Source: an uncultured Rubripirellula sp. (GTDB lineage: Bacteria; Planctomycetota; Planctomycetia; Pirellulales; Pirellulaceae). From it: DNA of 64,000 nucleotides. The position numbers were made by a program, and so were the translations under genes. Shown one piece after another: positions 46,905 through 54,750 of the stretch (the first letter of the stretch is position 1; every line of letters starts with the position of its first letter). The notes below the pieces were generated by a model. It saw only the letters and a program-made list of their open reading frames with translations. It made no database searches and was not told the origin of the DNA. The stretch is taken from assembly GCA_938045805.1 (NCBI GenBank), contig CALIBL010000011.1, positions 1 to 64,000 on the forward strand, read 5' to 3'.

Positions 46905-47170
46905 GTCGCTGCGATCCCGAACCGGATAACGGATCCTTGGATTGAAATCTAGCACGAACGATCACTCGTAGTTAAACTATCGATCGGTCACCCACCGGAG
47001 TTCGGGAAATCTGTAAGCCGCTCTCGCGGTCGCAAATCCCGGCCACCGGCGTGTGACACACTAAATCCACTTCAATTCTTCAATGGGCGGTACACGATTC
47101 GTGCCTGCAAACCGCATCATTTTTGAATAGCACTCGTTGCCGAGTCTTCTCGGCATGGAACCAGTCATAC

Positions 47171-47950
47171 GTGAGCTCAGAATCCTCCCTCGCAAATGAG
47201 CCGTGCAGCGAAACCACCAAGGCTTCGGAAACGTCAGAAAAACTGACGAAATGCCAAGAACTCATCAGCTACCAATTTGACAATCTTTTACTGCTACAGT
47301 CGGCGTTAACACACGCCTCAGGTGCATCACATCGACTCGCGAACAATGAGCGACTTGAGTTCCTCGGAGATGCAATCCTGGGGATGATCGTCTGTGACTG
47401 GCTCTATGAAGAATTTCCCGAGTACAGCGAAGGTGATTTAACCAAGATTAAATCTGCCGTGGTGAGTAGGCGCACATGCGGTCGCGTCGCACGCACACTA
47501 GGACTCGATCAATGCCTTATCGTGGGTCGCGGTGTTACCCGAAACCGCAGCTTTCCAAGATCACTGGTTAGCGACGTCTTTGAGGCAATTATCGCCTCCA
47601 TCTACCTTGACGGAGGACTAGATACTGTCAGAGTGCTGCTCAAAACGTGGCTTAAAGCTGAGGTGGCTAACGCCGTTGCGAATCAGGGCGCAGGCAATTT
47701 CAAATCCTCGCTACAACAACTAGCCCAAAGAGATCTTGGACACACACCGGTCTACAAATTGCTTCGAGAATCTGGCCCAGACCACTGCAAATCTTTTTTG
47801 ATTACCGCAGTTATCAATGACAAGCAATTTCAAGGTGCATGGGGAACCAACAAAAAGGAAGCGGAACAAAGAGCAGCTTCAAATGCACTGGCAGAATTGC
47901 AGGGCGAGTCGATTCCTTATTCTGAAGATAAAAAACCAAGCGACGAATAA
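47171..47950 (+). CDS. rnc: ribonuclease III
   Basis: Double-strand-specific endonuclease for rRNA and mRNA processing. The signature NERLEFLGDAILG carries the catalytic Glu and Asp, DVFEAIIASIYLDGG the second metal set, and the C-terminal double-stranded-RNA-binding domain reads NFKSSLQQLAQRDLGHTPVYKLL, then QFQGAWGTNKKEAEQRAASNALAEL. The first in-frame codon usable as a start is TTG 47123; GTG 47171 (16 codons later) gives a more usual N terminus, and no ATG precedes the conserved part. It stands alone, not beside era or recO as in many bacteria. Confidence 0.93.
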   Translation: MSSESSLANEPCSETTKASETSEKLTKCQELISYQFDNLLLLQSALTHASGASHRLANNERLEFLGDAILGMIVCDWLYEEFPEYSEGDLTKIKSAVVSRRTCGRVARTLGLDQCLIVGRGVTRNRSFPRSLVSDVFEAIIASIYLDGGLDTVRVLLKTWLKAEVANAVANQGAGNFKSSLQQLAQRDLGHTPVYKLLRESGPDHCKSFLITAVINDKQFQGAWGTNKKEAEQRAASNALAELQGESIPYSEDKKPSDE

Positions 47951-48051
47951 GATAGGTTGCATGACTGAATCAAAACCGATTCAGTTTCATCAAATCTATA
48001 TCATCAACGCGAGGTGATTGGCGGTCCTAGCCTGAGATGGCAACCGCACCG

Positions 48052-49137
48052 CTACTCCGATTCCATGCGATACCCAGTCGGTAATGCGAATGGAACCGAC
48101 TCTTGCGCACCGACATTTGAATTGAACTCCGCACCACCGGTCATTTGGCTAGGTGTCGAGCGGGATGGTCGCGTTGCAATTCTGTCTATCGCGTTCGATT
48201 GGCTTGATTGATCAAGACCTGCCAACATTTCCTTTGTTCTTTCCACAGCTCTTCTTGTAGCGATATCCCCTTCGGAAAGCACTTCATACTTCATTACCTC
48301 GCTGAAGTGATCGCGAGCTTGCGATAGTTTCCCTGACTGGAAACAAAGGTAGGCCATGTTGAAGTGAGCTACCGCTGGCTGGTTGTTTTCGACAAGTGTC
48401 TGCAGCGCGGCTTCACTTTGGCCTTGATCAAACAATACGCTAGCGAGATTATTCGCGTATCGAGAGTTTCCGGGGCTCAACTTCAAAGCCCTCGTTAAAT
48501 GCTTGATGGCCAACTCCATCTCGCCCTGCTTACTGAGCGTTAAACCGAGATCGTTTTGTAAACCAGCTTCTTCAGGTTGCACGTCCGCAGCAGCACGGAA
48601 ATATTTAGCAGCCTCGGCATAATTTTTCTGACGAAAATGCAAGCGAGCAATACTCGCTAGAGCAGGGCCGTGATTCGGCTCAGCCGCCAATGCTCTCGTG
48701 TAGCTCTCCATCGCCTTATTGAAGTCACCGGTGGACTCCCATAATTGCCCATTTGCAATATAGACCTCGGAGTTGACCTGATCAGGACGACTCGAAAGAC
48801 TGAGCGGATCATTTGGATCTGGTTTTTTTTCCGCCGTATCGTCTTGGCCTCCGGAGAATAGACCCGTCACCGCACTTGTCGTGGAATTCCACGCTCGCTT
48901 CGCAGAAGCAGTGAACCCGCCTGTTTGCTCGACAGAAGCAGCCGATTCGCTAGATGATGCAATCCGAGTCTCGGGTGCCCCAGCAGGCTCCGAGATTTCC
49001 GGAGTCTGACTCGAAGAAAAAGGATTGAGGCTGCTCCAAGTGGACCCCGTAGTCGAGCAACCTCCTGCCACCATCGCCGAAACGACAACTGTGGATGCTA
49101 TCCAAAATCGAGATCGAACTGTTTTTGTAGGTTTCAC
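48052..49137 (-). CDS. TPR-repeat lipoprotein
   Basis: 361 residues from a GTG start. The lipobox VAGGC follows a hydrophobic signal (FWIASTVVVSAMVAGGC), so it is membrane-anchored. A Ser-rich linker is followed by at least three tetratricopeptide repeats from about residue 130 (NGQLWESTGDFNKAMESYTRALAAEPNHGPALASIARL in parts; FRQKNYAEAAKYFRAAADVQPEEAGLQNDLGL; GEMELAIKHLTRALKLSPGNSRYANNLASVL in parts), which mediate protein contacts. The C-terminal 60 residues are polar and Thr/Ser-rich. Similar lipoproteins occur in secretion or pilus loci, but no such genes are nearby. Confidence 0.88.
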   Translation of the reverse strand: MKPTKTVRSRFWIASTVVVSAMVAGGCSTTGSTWSSLNPFSSSQTPEISEPAGAPETRIASSSESAASVEQTGGFTASAKRAWNSTTSAVTGLFSGGQDDTAEKKPDPNDPLSLSSRPDQVNSEVYIANGQLWESTGDFNKAMESYTRALAAEPNHGPALASIARLHFRQKNYAEAAKYFRAAADVQPEEAGLQNDLGLTLSKQGEMELAIKHLTRALKLSPGNSRYANNLASVLFDQGQSEAALQTLVENNQPAVAHFNMAYLCFQSGKLSQARDHFSEVMKYEVLSEGDIATRRAVERTKEMLAGLDQSSQSNAIDRIATRPSRSTPSQMTGGAEFNSNVGAQESVPFALPTGYRMESE

Positions 49138-49297
49138 CGATTGCCCCTTCGGCCATTGAATGAACGCCTGAATACAACTTCACTACACCGTGGTGGTATC
49201 GGCACTCGCAATCGTCAATCTTTAGCAGACCCGAATATTCGCGATTCCCCTCAGGGCAATACAGCGGGCCAACGAGATAGATGACTTTGCTAGCTAA

Positions 49298-49876
49298 TCA
49301 TTGGCTATTGGAAGAGGAACCGATGCCTGGCTGCCCGGTGGTGCTCTGATCTGGCAGCTTGGGTGCGGCCATGTGGTCCAACCACTCACGATTGATTTTG
49401 GTTGCCCATGAGCCAGAGACTGTCGGTGGAGAAACCTCGGTGATAAAGATCTCCGGCTCTAATCCATCCGAGCCGAACGAAGAAATCGCTTCCTGGACCG
49501 ATAGAATCCGTGCTTGGGTTGCCTCCACCGTCTCCGCCTTAACGATGAACACTTGTCGCCTTGAAGCTGGAGCTTGTGTGGCAATCCAATGCAACCTTCG
49601 TTGGCCGGCACTCAGTAGCGTCCCGTCGTCAGGCCTAAACAGATCATTTCCGATCGTGTTATGTAGCCGCCATCCATTCGCTTTCATGATCTCAAACGGG
49701 TTCCTCACATCCTCAGCATCAGCTTGCTGAAAGGGTGCGGGCCAATTGTTGTTTTGATGGAAGCCGACGTGTACGCCGTGCCAAAACGATTTCCAATCGG
49801 CAAAAGATATGTTTGAAAGGAATCCAAACACGATAAGTGCAAAGGCTACTCGCCTCACTTCAGCGGAAAATTTCAT
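49298..49876 (-). CDS. secreted hypothetical protein
   Basis: 192 residues. A signal peptide (VAFALIVFGFLSNISFA) is followed by DWKSFWHGVHVGFHQNNNWPAPF, an aromatic- and His-rich block. A Cys-free domain follows with GWRLHNTIGNDLFRPDDGTLLSAGQRRLHWIATQAP and EATQARILSVQEAISSFG, ending in a Pro/Ser/Gln-rich tail. I recall this type as a recurring planctomycete secreted protein but cannot attach a named family. The middle part, with its mention of accumulated Gln and a C-terminal beta-like segment, may be an OmpA-like or similar periplasmic fold; this is a guess. Confidence 0.75.
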   Translation of the reverse strand: MKFSAEVRRVAFALIVFGFLSNISFADWKSFWHGVHVGFHQNNNWPAPFQQADAEDVRNPFEIMKANGWRLHNTIGNDLFRPDDGTLLSAGQRRLHWIATQAPASRRQVFIVKAETVEATQARILSVQEAISSFGSDGLEPEIFITEVSPPTVSGSWATKINREWLDHMAAPKLPDQSTTGQPGIGSSSNSQ

Positions 49877-50019
49877 TCCTTCGATTCCCTTCGTCTATCA
49901 AATCAATCGAGGCACTTGTCCGTCCGTACCACCTCGCTTCGTACCTGATATCGGCTCATCAAAATACCGAACTTTCTACCAGTCGCCCCGACTCACCCTT
50001 CCGAAATAACCGTTAAAGT

Positions 50020-50295
50020 TTACAAGTCATCCAAATCCACTTGATAGGTTTCTCCTTCGAACTGGACTTGGTCACCTTCGTAAAGCTGCTTCCTGCGACG
50101 AGTCTCAACTTGGTTATTAAGCTTGACCTCCCCGGCCTGAATGCGAACTTTCGCCTCACCACCAGTAGCAACAAGCCCTTGCCGCTTCAGAAAATCATCC
50201 AGCCTAATAGCACTTATCGGCGAATCATCACCGTCATCACTCGCGACATTCACTATGCGTCTCTCCCGGATTACCAACCGTCGGTTGTCATACAA
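50020..50295 (-). CDS. S4 domain RNA-binding protein
   Basis: 91 residues. The S4 fold is visible as IRLDDFLKRQGLVATGGEAKVRIQAGEVKLNNQVETRRRKQLYEGDQVQF, as in YbcJ/RlbA and related small RNA-binding proteins that act in ribosome assembly or quality control. The first 25 residues are an unusual basic/acidic extension (RERRIVNVASDDGDD). ATG 50295 is the first start. It is divergent from the Nramp transporter across about 120 bases. Confidence 0.88.
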   Translation of the reverse strand: MYDNRRLVIRERRIVNVASDDGDDSPISAIRLDDFLKRQGLVATGGEAKVRIQAGEVKLNNQVETRRRKQLYEGDQVQFEGETYQVDLDDL

Positions 50296-50413
50296 TACAG
50301 AATATAAGTCTGAGTAAACATTCGATCCATCAATGGCTTGATGTCAGGACTCATCAAGTATCCACGCTTGCTACCACGGAACACAATACTCTACACGCAA
50401 CTCTCACAATCAT

Positions 50414-51775
50414 ATGAATACATCAAACCATCGTCCTTGGTATCGTCGCATTGGCCCCGGTCTGATTACTGCCTGCGTGGTAATAGGACCGGGGAGTATT
50501 GTGACGAGCTCCACTGTCGGTGCGACCCATGGGTACTCGATGCTGTGGATTGTGCTACTTGCTGTAAGCTTGCAAATTACTTTCATGACACTGGCCAGTC
50601 GTCTTGGCAGCATCGATTCACAATCCATTGGAGATATGCTCCGAACCGAAGGCAAGCCCTTGTTAGCACTCGCTGTGGGAATCTGTGTCTTCTTTATCTC
50701 GGCAGCATTTCAGTCAGGTAACAATGTTGGAGTGGCATCGGTATTTCAAACGCTACTCGAATCCGAAGGACTAAATGACTCGTGGCTTACCCCCGCATGC
50801 GTGATTTTATTCAACGCGGTCGCGATTGCTTTTCTATTCGCATTTCGCGACCTCTATCAATTGGTAGAACGAACGATGATGTTTTTGGTCGCCATGATGC
50901 TCGCTTGCTTTACCATCAATTTGATCGTTCTGAAGCCAGAACCTACGAAAATCCTTGAAGGCTTCATTCCGAGACTCGATCTGTTAGATATCAATACCCT
51001 CGGGTTGGTTGGAACGACCTTTGTCGTGGCTGCCGCTTTTTACCAGGCATACTTGGTTCGACAAAAAGGATGGACCCAAAAGGATGTGGAATCTGGTTCC
51101 GTGGACGTCTGGATTGGTGGCGCGATCATGGGCTTGATTACCATGATGCTGATGGCCACCGCTGCTGCGGGTCTATACCAAGAAGGAGGGAGCACAGTCA
51201 GCCTTTCAAATCCAGTCGAAATTGCAAAAGCGTTGGAACCGACCTTTGGTCAAACCGGTAAGTTCATCTTTTGCCTAGGTCTTTTTTCGGCTGCATACTC
51301 ATCGTTTCTGGTTAATTCAATGATTGGAGGCTTCATCTTATCTGATGGGCTTTCTCTTGGTTGTGACCCCCAAAGTAAATGGCCAAGGTTATTGACGACT
51401 CTCACCTTGCTCGTGGGAATGTTCATCGCACTTGCCGCGATGGTTTTCAAACTTGATCCAGCACCAACCATTATCGCGGCGAATGCAGTCACAGTGGTTG
51501 GATCTCCACTCATCGCGATAGTCATCGTTTGGCTCTCTCGCAAGAAGGCCATTTTCGAAACGTACTCATGGAGCTTTGTAATCCGGTCGCTTACCACCTT
51601 AGGGATTATCATGTTATTGGTCATGGCGTTTAAAACTGCCGTGGTGACAATCCCCAACAAGATCGATCAGTATCGCAACCAGCCAAGTGAGCAACCCGAG
51701 GAGCCCCCAAAAGAACCCTCGTCCATTTCAAGAAACCCCGACCAGAACTTCCCACAGCAAAGTTCAACTCGGTAA
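50414..51775 (+). CDS. Nramp-related transporter lacking DPGN and MPH motifs
   Basis: 453-residue polytopic membrane protein with about eleven hydrophobic segments. It starts RRIGPGLITACVVIGPGSIVTSSTVGATHGYSMLWI in Nramp style, but the metal-binding DPGN of segment 1 is GPGS (residues 25-28). Segment 6, normally MPHNxxLHS, reads VVAAAFYQAYLVRQKGW. So the Asp, Asn and Met that coordinate Mn/Fe in classical Nramp are missing, and the substrate is probably not those ions; related Nramp branches carry Mg or are non-transporting. The C-terminal 40 residues are Pro/Glu-rich. The following acetyltransferase starts 26 bases after the stop. Confidence 0.85.
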   Translation: MNTSNHRPWYRRIGPGLITACVVIGPGSIVTSSTVGATHGYSMLWIVLLAVSLQITFMTLASRLGSIDSQSIGDMLRTEGKPLLALAVGICVFFISAAFQSGNNVGVASVFQTLLESEGLNDSWLTPACVILFNAVAIAFLFAFRDLYQLVERTMMFLVAMMLACFTINLIVLKPEPTKILEGFIPRLDLLDINTLGLVGTTFVVAAAFYQAYLVRQKGWTQKDVESGSVDVWIGGAIMGLITMMLMATAAAGLYQEGGSTVSLSNPVEIAKALEPTFGQTGKFIFCLGLFSAAYSSFLVNSMIGGFILSDGLSLGCDPQSKWPRLLTTLTLLVGMFIALAAMVFKLDPAPTIIAANAVTVVGSPLIAIVIVWLSRKKAIFETYSWSFVIRSLTTLGIIMLLVMAFKTAVVTIPNKIDQYRNQPSEQPEEPPKEPSSISRNPDQNFPQQSSTR

Positions 51776-51800
51776 TCGTTTCTCGGCAGAATACAAACAG

Positions 51801-52640
51801 ATGTTTCACATCCAACGGCTCGAACAAAAGCACCTTGCGGAGGCCCTAAAACTTTGCCGGGAAAATGGCTGGAACCAAACGCACGATGACTGGATGAGAA
51901 TACTTCGGTATCAGCCTGATGGATGCTTTGCCGCAATCAGTGACGAAAAACTTGTTGGCACTGTGACTTCGACTCTTTACGGGAATCAACTCGCATGGAT
52001 TGGAATGATGCTGGTGCGTTCCCAGTACCGGCGGCTTGGCATCGGTCAGAGTCTACTTGAAACCTGTATTGAATTCCTCAAACAGCAGTCCATTAAGACC
52101 ATCCGCCTTGATGCGACACCGCTGGGATATACGTTGTACAAGAAATTAGGCTTTCAGCCCGAATACCAATTGCGACGTTGGCATCGTAAGGCTCATGAAG
52201 TGAGTAAAGAGTCGCAACCACTATCTGACGGTGTGATCACACGTGTTCGCGACAGGTTTTTGGACAGACACCTCACACTTGATCAAAGGGCTTTTGGTTG
52301 CGACCGGAAAGAGTGGTTAAATCAGGTCATCAACGATAGCCATTTCATCTCCGCCGCAAATGGATTCGGCATGATACGAGGCGGCTATCTTGCTGATTAC
52401 CTAGGTCCGGTCTGTGCTTCGGACCAAGGCACCGCGCAACGGATTGTTCACAGCTTGATCGACCTGACACAACGTGACATCTTTTGGGATATTCTTAGTG
52501 AAAATGAAACAGCGGAATCGTTGGCTGAGAGTTTTGGGTTCAATGCCGTTCGCGATCTAACTCGTATGTACCGTGGTGAACCTCTATCAGTTGCTCAGCC
52601 AAACATACTGTATGGTTTAGTGGACCCTGCAGTTGGTTGA
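51801..52640 (+). CDS. GNAT N-acetyltransferase with C-terminal domain
   Basis: 280 residues from ATG 51801; the frame extends to 51687 but that part overlaps the transporter gene. GNAT motif A is LVRSQYRRLGIGQSLLETC and motif B ATPLGYTLYKKLGFQPE. The second half (HLTLDQRAFGCDRKEWLNQVIND, GGYLADYLGPVCASDQGTAQRI) resembles the extra domain of the YitI/Acetyltransf_18 group. The substrate is unknown. Close spacing to the Nramp-related transporter suggests co-transcription. Confidence 0.88.
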   Translation: MFHIQRLEQKHLAEALKLCRENGWNQTHDDWMRILRYQPDGCFAAISDEKLVGTVTSTLYGNQLAWIGMMLVRSQYRRLGIGQSLLETCIEFLKQQSIKTIRLDATPLGYTLYKKLGFQPEYQLRRWHRKAHEVSKESQPLSDGVITRVRDRFLDRHLTLDQRAFGCDRKEWLNQVINDSHFISAANGFGMIRGGYLADYLGPVCASDQGTAQRIVHSLIDLTQRDIFWDILSENETAESLAESFGFNAVRDLTRMYRGEPLSVAQPNILYGLVDPAVG

Positions 52641-52773
52641 AAAGTTAGTAAATTGCCCGTCAGAGTGAGGAAAACTTAGCTGCTCCACTTAGTGTAAGGA
52701 TTGTGTTTTGATATGATCCACCTTCATTATCTGAAGATCTTTTCTTAGAACACAGCCTCCTGTTTCAGCTTGC

Positions 52774-53754
52774 ATGTGCACGGACCAAAATCCGAACAAA
52801 CCCGCAGATAGCTCATCTATCTTTCCACCGCTGATTCACGATGTCGTGGTTTTGACCGGACCCACGGCTTCGGGAAAATCAGCTCTAGCCGTTGCCTTGG
52901 CAAAGAAAATCAATGGAGAGATCCTCTCCTTGGATTCAATCGCAGTCTATCGCCAGATGGATATCGGTACGGCAAAACCGAGTCTAAACGAGCAGCAGGG
53001 TATCCCCCATCACTTAATTAATCTAGTAGAACCGAACGAGGAATACAGCGTCGCTTGTTACCTCCAGCAGGCGCACGCCGCAGTCGATGACATCAAGAGC
53101 AGAAAGAAAACACCCATCTTTGTTGGTGGCACACCGATGTTCCTCAAGGGAATACTTCGAGGCTTTAACCCAGGACCTCCAGCTGACTGGCAGTTTCGGG
53201 AATCTGTAGAAGAGGACTTAGCGAAATTCGGATCCGAAGCGCTCAAAGCACGCTTGCAGCAAGTTGATCCGCTTGCGGCACATCGAATTCATCTTTCGGA
53301 TACTCGAAGAATGATCCGTGCTCTAGAGTTTGCAAAATTGACAGGATCCCCAATCAGTCACCAACAAACACAATTTGAAAGCACCTGCTCTGCGGAAGAG
53401 TGTAACGTTTTTACGCTTGCATGGCCTCGCGATCAACTTCACTATCGCATCAACCAACGGGTGGAAAACATGTTCCATGAGGGGTTGGTGGACGAGGTCA
53501 AACGATTGAGAGAACACTTTGGCGAACTCTCGCGAACGGCTCGCCAAGCTGTAGGCTACCGAGAAATACTCGACGGATTAGTCGCGGGTCAAAGTCTATC
53601 TCAGATGATCGAAGAAGTCGCCGCGCATACCCGTCAGCTTGCACGTCGCCAAGAAACATGGTTCAGATCATTCCAAGAAATCCAATCGATCAGCATGTCA
53701 GAGAGCCATCGATTTGATGAAACTGTTGATCACTTGATAAGATTGTTGCATTGA
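52774..53754 (+). CDS. miaA: tRNA dimethylallyltransferase MiaA
   Basis: Adds a dimethylallyl group to N6 of A37 in tRNAs reading codons that start with U. The P-loop is GPTASGKSALAVALA, then LSLDSIAVYRQMDIGTAKPS, PIFVGGTPMFLKGILRG and, near the C terminus, TARQAVGYREILDGL and TRQLARRQETWFR, all MiaA hallmarks. Length of 326 residues is normal. The next step enzyme MiaB is not in the window. Confidence 0.97.
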   Translation: MCTDQNPNKPADSSSIFPPLIHDVVVLTGPTASGKSALAVALAKKINGEILSLDSIAVYRQMDIGTAKPSLNEQQGIPHHLINLVEPNEEYSVACYLQQAHAAVDDIKSRKKTPIFVGGTPMFLKGILRGFNPGPPADWQFRESVEEDLAKFGSEALKARLQQVDPLAAHRIHLSDTRRMIRALEFAKLTGSPISHQQTQFESTCSAEECNVFTLAWPRDQLHYRINQRVENMFHEGLVDEVKRLREHFGELSRTARQAVGYREILDGLVAGQSLSQMIEEVAAHTRQLARRQETWFRSFQEIQSISMSESHRFDETVDHLIRLLH

Positions 53755-53823
53755 TTCGATACAGCATGATGTTAACGGGAGATTTGCACACTCACGCTAT
53801 TCAAGGCATTGTTCAACGTTTCT

Positions 53824-54750
53824 CTATGTCACTAAACCTTCAGTGACAGCCATGAAAACATCTTCAAGGGTTGGCTCTCTATCATGAAACGACAAAATTT
53901 GAACATCGTTGGAAACAAATTGCTTCAATAGTTCAGCGACTTGGTCGTCACGCATTTGCAACTCTGCCGTCACTCGATCGCTATTGATGTCTAAGCTGGT
54001 TAGCTGTGGAGAGCTCCGGAGGATGGTGATACCCAAGTCGATATTACTCAAGAAGTGAATATCTATCACTCGATTTCGTCTCACCTGTTTATAGACCGAT
54101 GCAATCGGCCCGTGAGCCAACAACTTACCCCGCTCCATAATTCCGATCGAAGTGCAGCAATCGGCTAATTCTGTCAAGATATGACTGCTGATCAAAATGG
54201 TTTTACCCATCGATCGCAATTCTTTCAGAAGAGCCTTCACTTCAATCCGAGCTCGCGGATCCAGCCCGCTTGCCGGTTCATCCAGAATCAAAACCGGTGG
54301 ATCATGCACTAGGGTTTTAGCCAAACAAAGACGCTGCTTCATTCCACGCGACAAACCGTTAACAAAGTCATTGCGCTTATGTCCTAAGTCCAATAACTCA
54401 AGAACATTCGCAATGATCGACTTGCGTTGACTTTTTCCGATTCGGTAGGCGACCGCAAAAAAATCAAGAAACTCCCATACCCTCATCCCGTCGTAAACGC
54501 CAAAGTGGTCAGGCATGTACCCAATCGCCTGCCGAACCCCAATTGGATCTGACATTACATCGCACCCAGCAACCTCACCAGAACCACGTGTTGCATGGAG
54601 AAGAGTGGCTAGAAATCGTATCGTGGTGCTTTTCCCCGCACCATTGGGACCAATGAATCCAAATGTTTCACCAGCGTCTATCTTCAAATCGATAGAATCC
54701 ACTGCCGTAAAATCGCCGTAATCTTTGCCGAAAGCTCTTAATTCAATCAT
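53824..54750 (-). CDS. ABC transporter ATP-binding protein
   Basis: 308-residue ATPase of the ABC-2/CcmA-like class. Walker A is GFIGPNGAGKST, the Q-loop lies in AIGYMPDHFGVYDGM, the signature is NGLSRGMKQRL, Walker B is PPVLILDEPASGLD, followed by the H-loop in ILISSHILTEL. A C-terminal 90-residue extension is typical of exporters of this class. ATG 54750 overlaps the end of the upstream membrane lipoprotein gene by 8 bases. No ABC-2 permease gene adjoins it, so the permease either lies elsewhere or the lipoprotein partner has that role. Confidence 0.95.
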   Translation of the reverse strand: MIELRAFGKDYGDFTAVDSIDLKIDAGETFGFIGPNGAGKSTTIRFLATLLHATRGSGEVAGCDVMSDPIGVRQAIGYMPDHFGVYDGMRVWEFLDFFAVAYRIGKSQRKSIIANVLELLDLGHKRNDFVNGLSRGMKQRLCLAKTLVHDPPVLILDEPASGLDPRARIEVKALLKELRSMGKTILISSHILTELADCCTSIGIMERGKLLAHGPIASVYKQVRRNRVIDIHFLSNIDLGITILRSSPQLTSLDINSDRVTAELQMRDDQVAELLKQFVSNDVQILSFHDREPTLEDVFMAVTEGLVT

